Shown piece after piece: positions 36,753 to 48,135 of a stretch of DNA of 64,000 nucleotides. The notes under the pieces are model-generated. The model had not been told where the DNA came from. It saw nothing but the letters and a program-made list of their open reading frames with translations, and made no database searches. A program made the translations under genes and the position numbers. This stretch comes from Camarhynchus parvulus (Eukaryota > Chordata > Aves > Passeriformes > Thraupidae). The DNA lies in contig NC_044572.1 in the NCBI RefSeq assembly GCF_901933205.1, forward strand, positions 90,052,965-90,116,964. The letters run 5' to 3'. The number at the start of each line of letters is the position of its first letter. Within the stretch, counting starts at the first letter, position 1.

Positions 36753-39216
36753 AAAGTGTTATTCCCTAAGCTGAACCAATGTGTTTTTCAGCAAAAATAT
36801 TAATTTCCTGTTTTATGTTTGTGCAAGTGATTATTTTTGCCTGACAATTTGATAGCGTGCCCATTTTTCAATTGAATTCCTGATTTAGATGCAAGCTACT
36901 GCTTCATTTTGTTGAGATTTTGCATATTAGTTCTAATTTTGAGCTTTAATTTGCTTACCACCCATCTTTACCTAGTGCTATCTGTTGATTTAATGTGTAT
37001 GATCTGTGTTCAAAGGCTATGGAATAGTTAAAGTGATAATCCTCTACTCAAAGACAGAATTCCACTCCCTGTCCCTCTGAGTTAGCTTTCCTTATTGAGA
37101 AGAGGCCACTGAGAAGTCTCTGGTTTGCCAATTTCTCTGCCATGAAAGGCAATTCTGGAATGTGAAGCACTTAAAACTGGAAACAAAAATGCCAACAAGC
37201 ATCAAGAAACATGCTGGCTTTTGAAGAAATATGCAAGGATATCCTCGAGGGGTCCAGAAACATAACAAGTTCGTGACCATTTTCAGCTCTCTTATTCTGT
37301 GTTCAACTAATTGGTACAGCTTGAACCACCAAGGAATGTTTGAATTTTGACCCTGTCATTACCCTCATAAATCCCAAAGAATTAGCTCAGCTCTCTGACC
37401 AATAGCAGAAGTACAAAGGGAAATGTGGTAATAGGATAGGTGCTCAGCCCTGCATGGTCTGAGTCCACAACTGAGCATGGCACTTAAAGGTTTCATGTTC
37501 AGAGGTGAGAGATGAGAATAATTTTTGGTCCAGAAAGGTTGACCTTCAAAGAAAGGTCTTAAGACCTGAAGTTGTTCAAGGAAGAGCCAGAAGGAGGAAG
37601 GCAGAGAGGCTTCAAGCGTGAAGGAACTGAGTGTCAGGAGGAAGAGAGCAGAGGCAGGATCTTTCCTCCACTGCAGTGAGAAGGGAACAACTTGCCAACT
37701 TTATGGTTTGTCAGACTGTCTAAGGAGATAGAGCAGTTTGTCTGCCAGGAGAGCTGACATCCCTTCCAGCCCAGTGTAGGATTCTCTGACTTGCTTCTCT
37801 TACACTGTTCTCCAATACCTGAATTCATTCCTTCTTATTCCTGCACATTTAAAGGCTCTTTCTGAGCTTCTTTTCCTTTTGTAGATGCATATACATAATG
37901 ATTTTATTCTTTTCCATCATGGAAAAATACTTTTTTAAACCTCTGGCCTCATTTAACAGGAAGTCTGCAATCACTGTTTTATATTCTCCAGGAATTAATT
38001 TTTCTGATTGTCTCCCAAGCAATTTCTGCTTTGTGTGCTGTATGAAGTTCCATTCACATCAAGGAAATACAAACAAATCCCTCTCAGCAAAACAGCAGGT
38101 TCTTTAGTCCATCTTCACTCTTGCACAGAATTTGTTAAACCAGCTAGTATTCTTCTTATACTATTCTGGTTCTTGGGTTATCATTTAATTTCTTCTTCTT
38201 GTGTCTCATTTATTGTCTCATTCCTCCAGTAGGTGGAAAATTTCAGCTTTCTTTTAGACATATTTTTCAGGTGGTGTTGTCTGTAGCTTTTATACTGACA
38301 GTACACATATCTGTATGGATCTGTTCCAAGTCTATTAAGTTAGACTCTCTAGGGGTTTTTCTAGTACTACCTGAGAAATAAGGTGGACAAGAAGAAGCTT
38401 AAACTTAATTCTACTGATATTAGAAATGTCAGGTAATTTTTTTTTCCAAGCAAGTGTTGTTCTCTGTTTTCCTCCCCAACTTCTCTCAGCCAAAGGAGAG
38501 GATGGTAGTCATGACTGAAATCCTCCTGTGGAAGATATATTAGTGTATGTTCGGCTGAGTACAATGTTGCCATTTTCCTCAATCTGCTTAATCACCACAT
38601 TAATTCATGGTTCTAGTTGCAAGATCACAGCCGGCTGCTGCGGAAGGCTCATTGCAAACCAAGTGGCGAGCTAGCAGCCAAACCTCTCTCTTTGTCTGTG
38701 GCATATCCAGTTAACTGATAGACTCTCCAAGGCAGCAGAAACACAATGATGATATGAAACAACGTGTTATAACAATTTTGTGGGATAATTCAAACATGGG
38801 ATAATTCAAACATGGCATAGCATGTGTGTCCCATGTTGGATATAGGAAAGCTTTGAGCACCTAAAACAAAAGCTGTCGAAGCTGAATTTTGAAAGGGTCT
38901 CTACATACAGTTGGTTGGTGTGTCCCTACTTATTTCTGGCACCAATGCTTCTGCTTGTAGACAGGCCTGAACCTCTGTGACCTGAGAGTTGTCACATGTG
39001 GCTCCTGCTTAAACCTGACTTTTGGCATAAATGTCCTGATAGCTGTGACTAGAAGTTGTGCTGTGAAAGTGTCCACTGCATCAGTGTGGTCATCTAATTG
39101 TGGCTTCCAAAATTTCTTCCAAGATACGAAAAGAGGAGCAGAGTGGGCAAAGAAAGGGAGGTATGAAGCCTTGCATGGCTTGTGATGACCTTTTTTCTGC
39201 AGTGCACTCTTCCTTG
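36753..39216. other. Unassigned DNA
   Basis: No gene recognised. A 14-bp perfect palindrome AGGTCTTAAGACCT lies at 37554-37567. A patch at 38620-38700 contains several CpGs (GCCGGCTGCTGCGGAAGG, then GTGGCGAGCTAGC), unusual here. A purine-rich stretch covers 37575-37660. Confidence 0.5.
38782..38813 (+). repeat. 16-bp perfect tandem duplication
   Basis: Two exact adjacent copies of GGGATAATTCAAACAT. Confidence 0.95.
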
Positions 39217-39222
39217 ATGTAG
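39217..39222 (+). repeat. Target-site duplication, left copy
   Basis: ATGTAG directly before the LTR start. The same six bases follow the LTR end at 39643-39648. A 6-bp duplication is usual for ERVK (class II) elements. Confidence 0.75.
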
Positions 39223-39642
39223 TGTGGCATTCACATTCTCTGAAAACAATTCCTTCGCCCAGGGTTTTTCTCCTGGGAAGCTGAAAGGCAGCGAGAGAAG
39301 CCTCAGAGAAAAGGAAAACAGTTCTGATCTCATTTGCTTCTCCTGCGTTGTGCTCATGTGGAATGTGTTTGGAGATTGTTTACCCAAAGGTGTTTGCTTC
39401 ATTGGACTCCGTTTTGAGTTGTTTTGACTCATTGACCAATTGGGGCCAAGCTGTGTCAGGACTCTGGAAAGAGTCACAAGTTTTCATTATTATCTTTTTA
39501 GCATTCAGTATCTTTTCTGTATTTTTTCGTATATTATAGTATATTATTCTTTAATATAATGTAGTATAATAAAGCAATAAATTAGCCTTCTGAGAACATG
39601 GAGTCATTCTCTCCCCTCGTCAGTGGACCTGCATTTACAATT
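39223..39642 (+). mobile_element. Solo LTR of an ERVK-like endogenous retrovirus
   Basis: A 420-bp block matches a solo LTR type common in songbird genomes. It starts TGTGGCATTCACATTC. Landmarks in order are CAATTCCTTCGCCCAGGG, TTCTCCTGGGAAGCTGAA, GAATGTGTTTGGAGATTGTT and GACTCATTGACCAATTGGGG. A TA-rich tract, poly-A signals and AGAACATGGAGTCATTCTC follow. It ends TTTACAATT, where the usual CA terminus seems mutated. Perfect 6-bp ATGTAG repeats flank it, fixing both borders. No internal viral sequence remains, so it is a solo LTR. Frames at 39094-39477 (minus) and 39224-39427 (plus) are translations of the LTR, not genes. Family naming is from memory. Confidence 0.85.
39568..39581 (+). promoter_or_regulatory. 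Two AATAAA polyadenylation signals in the LTR
   Basis: AATAAA occurs at 39568-39573 and 39576-39581, about 60 bp before the LTR end, where an LTR R region is expected to carry its poly-A signal. Confidence 0.6.
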
Positions 39643-39648
39643 ATGTAG
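39643..39648 (+). repeat. Target-site duplication, right copy
   Basis: ATGTAG, identical to 39217-39222, directly after the LTR. Confidence 0.75.
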
Positions 39649-41687
39649 TTGTGGTCTTGTCATTACAGTGATAGCCCAGATGGTATGAGGGGAAGATGAG
39701 AATGCTTGGTATTAAAGAGGGGTGTACATCCTGGGAATTCTGATTTCTAGGCTGTCCTTACAGAAGATAGCTATAATCGGGGCAGGAAGGCAAAGTTGCA
39801 TACCTGCTTTTCCTGCTTGTCATTTCCCTCTGGCTACTGACTGTTAAACAAATCAGTTCCCTGAGGTGCCTGACTCTTCTCACGTGCTGCCTGCTGAAAG
39901 CCAAAGGCCATTTATGTGTTCTGTGCCATGTACTGGCACAACAGGATTAGCAACTGCTAGTCTGAAGGCATCCATCTCTGCTTTTCCTGGGTCTCCCAAA
40001 AACATTTCTGAAAACACTGCAAAGGAGGAAAAACAGAATTGTTCCTGACTGAGGGTCTTCCATTTTGCTGTGATTTCTTGTGACCTCAACATATTCTTCA
40101 GGACTTAGAATTGCTTTGAAATGACAATAATTTGTGGTTGAATCTGAAAGAGCCACTGATGCAGGCTTTGGGGGAGGTGTGAAGAAAGCAGACTCTCTCA
40201 GCTGCCAACCCTGCAGGATTCAACCTGCTGGTTCAGTGAGCTCACAAATAGGATACTACCCATTGAGGGATGTTCTTTTATTTCAGTAATATACCTCTCT
40301 GAAAATAGGTAAATTATTTAGAAAGATAGGCATTAACTTGCAATTAAATTTTATTATTTAGCTAAGACGAAAGAAACCCAACACACTTTAAATTTTTAAA
40401 ATTATTGAAACATAGACATTAGGTTTTTAATTTGGTGACTGATGAAAAGTCAAAATTCATATTCACACTAGCTTGTTAATTAGGGACTTATTATTAGTAA
40501 GTGATTAACAAACTTAGTTGAGTCATCACCCACAAGCTGGTTGGTGGGTACATGCCATCACATCCTCATTTGTACACAAACTCCCTCATTTTCAACCCCT
40601 CATTGTTATCTACCACTGGCCCTTGGAGGCATGGACTGAGCTGTCAGTCCTCAGGATTTAGTTGCGACATTTGTGATATTAGGAGTTTTACTTAACACCA
40701 TGATTCCTGCATTGTTGTTGTTATACAATAAATCTCCATCCTCCCTGCAGAAATAAATTCTTGGGATTTTTTTTCCCTCTTAAATAAGTAGGTCATGTTT
40801 AAACTATGAGCCTTATAGAACAAGGGAAAAAATATATGTCCCTCTGTTTGCTTTTTAGTGTTATTTTAATTGAAGAAGTGGGATTTTTTGATACTTGATA
40901 TTGGTAGTACTATAAAAATTACTGATGATTTGTTATTGATAAACATGATTTGTTTACCTCCCATCTGCAGTGGTAGACAATTTGCAGTCGGTTACCTGCT
41001 AAAATCGCTTCCTTTAGGTAATACCTCTGTTAATGATAAATACTTGGCTTTTTTAATGCCACTCAAGATTCATCCCTTGTAAACCATGCTGGGGAAGGAT
41101 TTTGCTATAGCCACAGAGAGACTGTAGCCTGTCTTTAGAGATAGTTTCTCTTTGTTTAAATGTCCCTCTGAATTGTAGTTGGACACGCTTCACTGGCATC
41201 GCACTGCATCAGTGCCATGCCTATCCATCCATTTCGGGGTGGATTGGCTCTGTGGCAAAGTTCATCAGTCACTTCTGCCATCATAGCTTGGTATGATTTG
41301 TACTAGTCTAATTGGGTCACAATTTCAGCTAATAATGATTAATACAAGCTTTTTGTCAGCGTGAGAGGAGGATGTGTGACCTTTTTATCTATTCCTCTGC
41401 TTTCTGAAAAACTTGTTTTCTGTTGTTAACATCATATAAACATTAAACTTGCCGAAGAAAAGTAAAAAGAGATGGAAATGTGTGTTCATTAACATTTCTT
41501 CTAGTCATCTGTTATTGTGAATATAACATTTTAATATGAAACTGCCAAGTAAATGCTACTCTTCAATTTTTTTGAGGGAAACTGGTAGTCTCTCTGCAGA
41601 TTCAGCTGCAACATGCTCACTTTTGAACTCCCTATTTTAATCTTTTTCTCCCTCAGCATCATTATTAATTTTTTGTCCCTCTGTATT
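39649..41687. other. Unassigned AT-rich DNA
   Basis: No gene or repeat recognised; only short frames. Confidence 0.55.
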
Positions 41688-42219
41688 CAGCACTACTGAG
41701 GCTGCACCCCAAATCCTGTGTTCAATTTAGGCCCCTCACAACAAGAAAGATGTTGGGATGCTGAAGCTTGTCCAGAGAAGGGCAGTGGAGGTGGTGAAGG
41801 ATCTGGAGAACAAGTCTCATGAGGAGTGGCTGAAGGAGCTGGGGCTGTTTAACCTGCAGGAAAAGACAGTGAGGTGGCATCTTATCAGTCTCTACAACTA
41901 CCTGAGAGGAGGTGGTAGCCAGGTGGGGGTCTGTCTCTTCTCCAGGTTACAAGCAACAGCGCACAAGGAAATGGTCTCAAGTTGTGCCAGAGAAGGTTTA
42001 AATTGGATATTGGGAAAAATTTCTTTACTGAAAGGGTGGTCAGGCTCTGGAACACACTGTCCAGGGAAGTTGTGGAATCACCATCTCTGGAACTGTTCAA
42101 GAGATGTGTGGATATGGCACTTGGGGACATGGTTTAGTGGTGAACATGGTGATGGTGCTAGGTTAACAGGTGGAATTGATGATCTTAGAGGTCTTTTCCA
42201 ATCTTAATATTTCTATGAG
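41688..42219 (+). mobile_element. CR1 LINE, 5'-truncated copy with readable C-terminal frame
   Basis: About 530 bp of sense CR1 with a nearly continuous match: TGTCCAGAGAAGGGCAGTGG, TCTCTACAACTACCTGAGAG, GGAAATGGTCTCAAGTTGTG, TTGGATATTGGGAAAAATTT, GGGGACATGGTTTAGTGGTG and GATGATCTTAGAGGTCTTTT, with a degraded tail TATTTCTATGAG. The frame 41758-42207 begins with the authentic C-terminal part of the CR1 polyprotein (VQRRAVEVVKDLENKSHEEW), then continues past a frameshift into meaningless sequence. The subfamily differs from the 23.8-kb copy. Confidence 0.94.
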
Positions 42220-43164
42220 TTCAGAACTACCAGTATACCAGTGGTTTGCCAGATCCTGGTACAACTTACAGTAATTTTTCTCCTGTTGTGTGTAAAGAAA
42301 AAATATACATTTTCTCTTCTGAGGCTATCTGACTCTTGAAGGATTACCTTTAAAAAATTCTGTCACTGTAATAGGACATAAAAGAGTGTACAGTTTTTAT
42401 TTAGAATGGCCACTGTCAGTACATTCAGTTGTTTCTCCAACTAGCAGGACCTCAGGAAAGTGCTGGTAGTCTTTAAGGTATGTGAACACACAGGACTGTA
42501 GCCCTCTGGTTCTAAAACTGCGATGAAATATAAAATTCTCAAAAGCATATTTTACACATTAAATATTATCTGTGGGGTGCTTCTACTAGCCTTTAAGCCT
42601 TATAACCTATTTATCCATTGTGTTTTTATAATCCATAGGGCTGGGGTGGCTGTCATCATCTTAAAATGTAGCACAAGCCAGTTCTTTCCCTGCACTATTC
42701 GCATTTCCATTCTGGTGTGTCTGAATCATTGTACTACGCGAGTGCCTTTTTCATACTTAAAAATAGATTCAATAACCATCTTCCTTCTCTGCCTTTCGTT
42801 TTACAACTGCAGTAGCAGCTACATTTCCTGTCTCAATAGCACTTATGAAGCAATTAGGCAAATTTAGGACAGATTTTGCTGCTGAATGCTAGACAGATTT
42901 CTCTTTATCCTCACTAGAACTTGTGCATGGACAGATTATACCCTAATGGCCTAGTTCTTTTTCTGCCCCCGCAAGAAGCACTCTTCTTATTTTACACATG
43001 GGCCATTTGATTTGGTGCCACAAAATGAAATTGATGGATCCTCTAATTGGTCACTTGTAATTAATTAGTATAAAAAATCATTTATCTTTTTCGTTGTTGT
43101 ATCTTCTGCAGTCTTCAATGACTACTGCTTGTGGTTACACAGCTGACGGAAATTATTAGCAGGC
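42220..43164. other. Unassigned DNA between two CR1 copies
   Basis: No repeat recognised. A 114-codon frame (42523-42867) is hydrophobic and Cys/Ile-rich, without a known relative. Confidence 0.5.
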
Positions 43165-43603
43165 AAATTGTGGACCTGTGGGAGGAGGTCCAGAAGAGGG
43201 CCATAAAGATGATCAGGAGGCTGGAACAGCTCTCCTGTGAACAGAGGCTGAAAGAGTATAGCCTGGAGAATCTGAGATCCAGTGAGATCTCATTGCAGTC
43301 TTCCAGACATGAAGTACAAGACGGAGAGTGGCTTTTTACATGGGTGCAGAGCAATAGGAAAATGGGTAACAGTTTTTAACTAAAAGGGAAAAGATTTAGG
43401 TTAGATGTTAGGAAGAAAATATTCACTCTCAGGATGGTAAAGCACTACAGTGGGTTGGCCACTGGAGCTCTGTCTCTGGGAATGTTCAAGGCCAGACTGG
43501 GTGGGGCTTTGAGCAACATAGTCTAGTGGGTGGCATCTCTGGCTGTAGGAGTGTGGGTTGGAACCAGATTTTTATAGTTCCTTCCAAACAAGGTTATTCT
43601 ACA
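43165..43603 (+). mobile_element. CR1 LINE, 5'-truncated copy
   Basis: Sense CR1, about 440 bp: GAGGTCCAGAAGAGGGCCAT, AAGATGATCAGGAGGCTGGA, TTAGGTTAGATGTTAGGAAG, GGGGCTTTGAGCAACATAGT, CTAGTGGGTGGCATCTCTGG and a decayed tail TTATTCTACAA. The frame 43131-43379 contains a fragment of the CR1 C-terminal coding region (EVQKRAIKMIRRLEQLS). A part of the middle is deleted. It is on the same strand as the 41.7-kb copy but of another subfamily, so it is a separate insertion. Confidence 0.9.
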
Positions 43604-44569
43604 AAATTAGAAGGATTTATAAAATGTAAAATGAAAATATTTGGGAAAAAAAAACCAAAATGGCTCCAAAAGTAACAATTTTTTTAGTATTTCTGTAAAA
43701 TCTCAGTGTTTCAATTAAGTTGAGGGATAAAATAGGCCTTTTTCTAAAATCAGGTAAAGTCAAGAAATCTTACCTAGAACCATGATTAAGTGCATATTAA
43801 CAAAGCTAAACTTATAAAAGATGAATATATATTATAGAAATATGTATAACTTATATAAATAAAAATTAAAAAGGGCACATCAGTTGTACCAGTCCATTGC
43901 TGTATTTATGGCCATTGCTAAATAGCAAAGATAATTATTCTGATTTATGTCAGAATACACCCCAAGACAAACTATTACTTAGACCATCCCTATAAATTTC
44001 TTCCTCCATAATAGCAATGAATATCAATATTCCACCTCCCCTCTGTTCACACATATTGTATTACTGAAAAGAGCTTTCTTGATGAATTACAGAGGCAAGA
44101 AGTGCTTTTGAAAGGAGCAGTTGTGCAGGAAGGATTCATTGTGCAGAATTGTGTGTTTCAGAACTGGTAACAAAAATTTCTGCCATAGACATAGGGCTTG
44201 AGTCACCTGTGACTATAAAACACCAGGATGATGTGTATGCAAACACAATTAAGTTTAGTCATGGCAAGGGGTTCTTGATTGGAACAAGTACCATGGTACA
44301 AGATATGGGTAATACCTCATTAAATAATTAGAACATTCTGCAAAAATCTGGCCAAAATGTTCACACCATTCAAACAGGAACAGCCCAAAGGAGATGAATA
44401 AGAGAATGAGGGATTCCTGGGGGGAAAATGTTATAAGTTGTTTAGTGAAATGATGATGAGAAAGTACATGAATATTTTCCAGCTAGCTTTGATGCTCATT
44501 ATTTTTCTGTTCGAAGAGCAAATGCATATACAGTATTCATAGAACATTTAGATTTGAAGGTTTTAAAAA
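43604..44569. other. Unassigned AT-rich DNA
   Basis: Nothing recognised; TA-rich around 43815-43870. Confidence 0.55.
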
Positions 44570-44880
44570 AGTTTCTACACATCCAAAGAGCGAAGCTCTG
44601 AGATTACTTACGCTGAGGGAGGTTGTGAGGGCAGAGAGATTGGGAATACTTATTGGCTGTGTGCAGGCTCTGTAACTGTGTTTATATAGGGAAAACACAT
44701 GTGCATGTGCACAAATATACGTATATGTGTGTATTCGCTGTATTTGGAATATCTGCCCAGCCTTGCTGCTGGCTGGACCTGGGGGCACAGAGCTGGGGCA
44801 GCCTCACCTCTGCTGGGCCACCGGATTCAACAGCTCTAATAAAGGTCATTAGGAGTTTCACAGAATAAATCCCCTGTTTC
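44570..44880 (+). mobile_element. Possible LTR or other repeat remnant
   Basis: A GC-richer block in AT-rich DNA. It holds a TATA-like TTTATATAGG at 44681-44690 and, about 150 bp on, an AATAAA in CAGCTCTAATAAAGGTC near 44838, preceded by GGGGCAGCCTCACCTCTGC. A TATA box and poly-A signal at this distance is what an LTR U3-R region shows. I cannot name the family or find both ends, so this is a guess. An unrecognised promoter with a short transcript would look the same. Confidence 0.25.
44695..44734 (+). repeat. Two alternating purine-pyrimidine runs
   Basis: ACACATGTGCATGTGCACA (44695-44713) and ATATACGTATATGTGTGTAT (44715-44734) alternate purine and pyrimidine almost without a break. They contain self-complementary cores GTGCATGTGCAC and ATACGTAT. 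Such DNA is prone to Z-form or cruciform structure. Confidence 0.85.
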
Positions 44881-45539
44881 TGTGTAGGTCAAGGGCATTG
44901 GCAATGTTTCTTATCTTCCTATGCTCTCATTTTGGGGTACATCATTGCTGAGTCAAAAGCGGTTTTACCACAAGTTTTTAGCTTAATGAAATGTGTAGGG
45001 AATATTTTGTGGGTTTGGTTTATTGGAGCACATGTTCTCTAGATTCTTCTTACTGTGTGATATCTTGCATTTGCTGGAATGGCGCTTGATGAACAAGGTC
45101 TAATTTTATATGGCAGTGGGCAGATTATACTGACTACATGCCACCAACTGGAATTGTTTTCCTTCTAAATGGTTGGATTTCTTGAACTTCCTGTGTTGAT
45201 CTTGTGCATAAGCTCTGGAAAGCAGCAGAAAAGAAATGGTTGACCCCTTCTTCTATTGGTATTCATAACAAAAAAATGTTCCTAGACTTGGGTCTTGTAT
45301 TGCCATACATCAGCAGTAGAGGACAAACTTCTCTCCTGCTGGAGTACAGAGAACACTCCCATTCATACAAAGCGGCATGACCTTCATCCTGCAGAACTCC
45401 ATTCTTGATTCAGTTCAACTCTGTGAACTATTATATGCTCAGATATTTTAATTTCCCCATGCAAGACTAACAAATTGGGGTTTTACTGGTTTTTTGTTAT
45501 TATTTAATTTGGTGGGTTTCATTGTTCTGAAATGTATAA
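44881..45539. other. Unassigned DNA
   Basis: Nothing recognised. Confidence 0.5.
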
Positions 45540-46120
45540 AGGTTTTTTCATTTCATCTTAGTAAATTTCATCCTGTTTTCTCCAGAGTAATTTTTGCATT
45601 TACCGTTGTTCTGAATTATTCAGCTGCATTTGTGTATCTTAGATGCCCTCTTATCTGTTATCTGCAAGTGTAATAGTTTACATGTTTCATCATTCAGTCC
45701 ATAAGATAGCACAGCTGGAAAAGACTGTATGTAAGCAGCAAAAACTGTATGATGTCATATGAAATTTTCATAGCAAATTTTCTTTTGCACTTTCCTACTG
45801 TTTTTTTAACAACTGGATAGTAGTTCAGTCTGCTTAGGATGTTTGTTAGCCTGCTTACAAAATATCATAAGATGGTGTCAAAAACCTTGTTAAAAACAAG
45901 ATATGCCACTCCTCTTGTTTTTCCTTCAGATACAAAGATTGTTTTCAATCAAAAAGGATGATCTGACTGGTTTAGCATGATTTGCCCTTTATGTTTATGA
46001 TGAAGTCAGCAGTGAAGCATGAAGAAAAATAAATTGAAAACAGTCAGTTATGCACTAACATTATGTCCTTCAACATCTGTCTAAATTTTTGGAAATCAAA
46101 ATTGACTTTAGCCATACTTT
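45540..46120 (-). mobile_element. Ancient CR1/L3-like LINE, coding-region fossil, antisense
   Basis: The plus strand follows the reverse complement of the reverse-transcriptase region of old amniote CR1 families. Landmarks are TATCTGCAAGTGTAATAGTT, ATCATTCAGTCCATAAGAT, then AAGATGGTGTCAAAAACCTT, AAAAACAAGATATGCCACTC and CTGACTGGTTTAGCATGATT. A weak GAAATCAAAATTGACTTTAG follows. The order and spacing agree with the family although individual blocks are badly decayed, and no open frame survives. It covers a different part of the element than the copies at 8.0 and 36.4 kb. Edges are approximate. Confidence 0.6.
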
Positions 46121-48037
46121 TTATAAGGTATCTCAAAGCACTGGTGTTAAAGTCATATATCTAGAGGTGTATAATATATAAAATCCAAACCAAGCTAAAC
46201 AAAGACTTGTAGAAGAAAATTCTTAACCATTTTCCAAATGAAATGAGGAAATTACATGTAATACATATTTTTATATTAAGAAGGGTTAAAGTAAATAATT
46301 TCACTTAAATTCTTTAATTTAGAGATAAATTTGTCTTCTGCCAATGAAAAAAATAAAAAAAAATTCAAAATTTCCCCCATGGAATTTGCAGATACAATGA
46401 AATTTGAAGTTAAGGAAGGATTTGGCAGGGTCTTCTCCTGATCAGTAGTAGAATAATGTTTAAATATACTTCTATATTATAAAATTAATATACTTCTATA
46501 TAACAGGATTCAGGGATTGAATTGCACTGTATTTTTCATATTACATTACTTTTGAAAATTATGTCACTCTAGTATTTCCTTGGACATCGTGGAGCAAATC
46601 TACAACATGTTTATGAGGCTTAGAGTATTTTGCTTTTTATTTTTAATTTAGATTTAAAAATTAACAACCCAAAACAGATATCTTCATAACTAATGACAAT
46701 GATGTCTGAATTAAAATGTTCTACTCAATCTCTCTGCTGCATTAAATGTATTTTCCAGCATTCAGAAATAGAGCCTCTGTGTTCTCAGCATCCTGAATTC
46801 ACTGCGGTGTAGCTTTCAATATTTTCACGTTGCTTAAAATCTGTGTGACTTTATTCACATGGTGCTGAGCTTGAGCTAATATACCCTGCTGGGGGACTTA
46901 GCTGCAGCACAGAGCTCTGGCAGAATATCTCCTGGTATTGTAAGCACGACTTGTTAAACTCTGTACATGTTGTTGACATAGCAGTGGCGTTTTAAAGTTC
47001 TGACTAATGCTTCCACAGCTGTAGGTAGTATCAGGCACTTGGTTATTATTAGGAAATTTGCCAACATGTTGGGAATGTTTGTATGCACAGTGACTGCAGC
47101 CAAAGGTACTCTTTGTTGTTAGGCACAACAAAAAAATGGTCTTAAAAGTTCTTAAGTCTCCCATTACTATAATCCCAGCTGACTGTGGAAGCTAATAGCA
47201 TTGGCAAAAGCTCCTTAGAAATTACAAGCAACACCCATATGCCAACATTTGTTGCTAAGTGAAATAAATTCTTACTAGCACCACCAAGTTTCTGGAACTG
47301 CTTGTGACAGCTGTGAACCCCAAAGTCGGTGATTAATGTCAGCTGCAAGCATTACCAGCTGCCCGACAGAGCTTGTAAGAGCCAGGAATGCTGAACAGCA
47401 GGGCTCCTGAGGGCTGGGAGCATTGCTGGCTTCCCAGCAACAAATGTAACAGCCACACATCCTGAAATGCAGGAGTCACAGCATCTTCTCTTTTGTCCAT
47501 TTCTGCTTGGCTCTCGTGAAATCTAATTGCCAAGATGAAACCTGAGGAATTTTAGAATGTCCATATAGTTATTTTCGCTGATAAGTTTCCTTATGAGAAT
47601 TTATTTATTTATTTATTTTTAATATAGTTTACAGCTGTCCTTGCATTTTCAAGAAAGAAGGGGGCTGGATTCTGAGTGTGGCCATATTCTTTATTTATTG
47701 CCAGAGGGTTGGGACAGATTTTACAGAACCACTTATAAAATTCTTATCCTGGGAGCAATTCCATGCTATTTCCTATCTCATTATAATTGAAAACTGCCTA
47801 AAGACTAGAGATTTAGCTTCAACTATGAATGGCCAGAGTTGTCTTACTGTGCCAGCAAGTTGCACCCTCTGCTTCTTGTCTCTTTGGGAAGCTGCAGTGA
47901 GTATAGGAAGAACTAGTAATGGATCATAAGCCTTTAAAGACTTCAATCTGTATGCATATAAAAGGTCAGTGGATAGGCCAGTTGTCCTACAGTATTTTAA
48001 ATGTCATGCTGCTACACATGTGTCTTAAGGCACCCGT
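46121..48037. other. Unassigned AT-rich DNA
   Basis: No gene or dispersed repeat recognised. A spaced direct repeat of TATACTTCTATAT lies at about 46465-46502. Confidence 0.55.
47599..47620 (+). repeat. (TTTA)n microsatellite
   Basis: Five tandem TTTA units, slightly degenerate at the right end. Confidence 0.9.
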
Positions 48038-48135
48038 ATCATAGAATCATAGGATCGTGAAGGTTGGAAAAGACCTCTTCATTGAGTCAGATGTTATCCC
48101 AACACCTCTGGGTTCACCACTAAACAATCGCCAGT
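48038..48135 (-). mobile_element. CR1 LINE, antisense 3' terminal fragment
   Basis: Begins with the inverted CR1 tail ATCATAGAATCATAGGATCG, then AAGGTTGGAAAAGACCTCTT and TTCACCACTAAACAATCGCC. About 95 bp remain, all from the 3' UTR. It is the same 3'-end subfamily as the 41.7-kb copy, on the opposite strand. Confidence 0.9.

Noticed and set aside
37554..37567. 14-bp palindrome AGGTCTTAAGACCT
   Set aside because: A palindrome this short is expected by chance in 64 kb and has no associated element.
39094..39477. 127-codon minus-strand frame
   Set aside because: It is the antisense of the ERVK-like LTR and flanking DNA.
41758..42207. 149-codon frame as a host gene
   Set aside because: Its start is the C-terminal part of the CR1 polyprotein and the remainder is frameshifted CR1 3' UTR.
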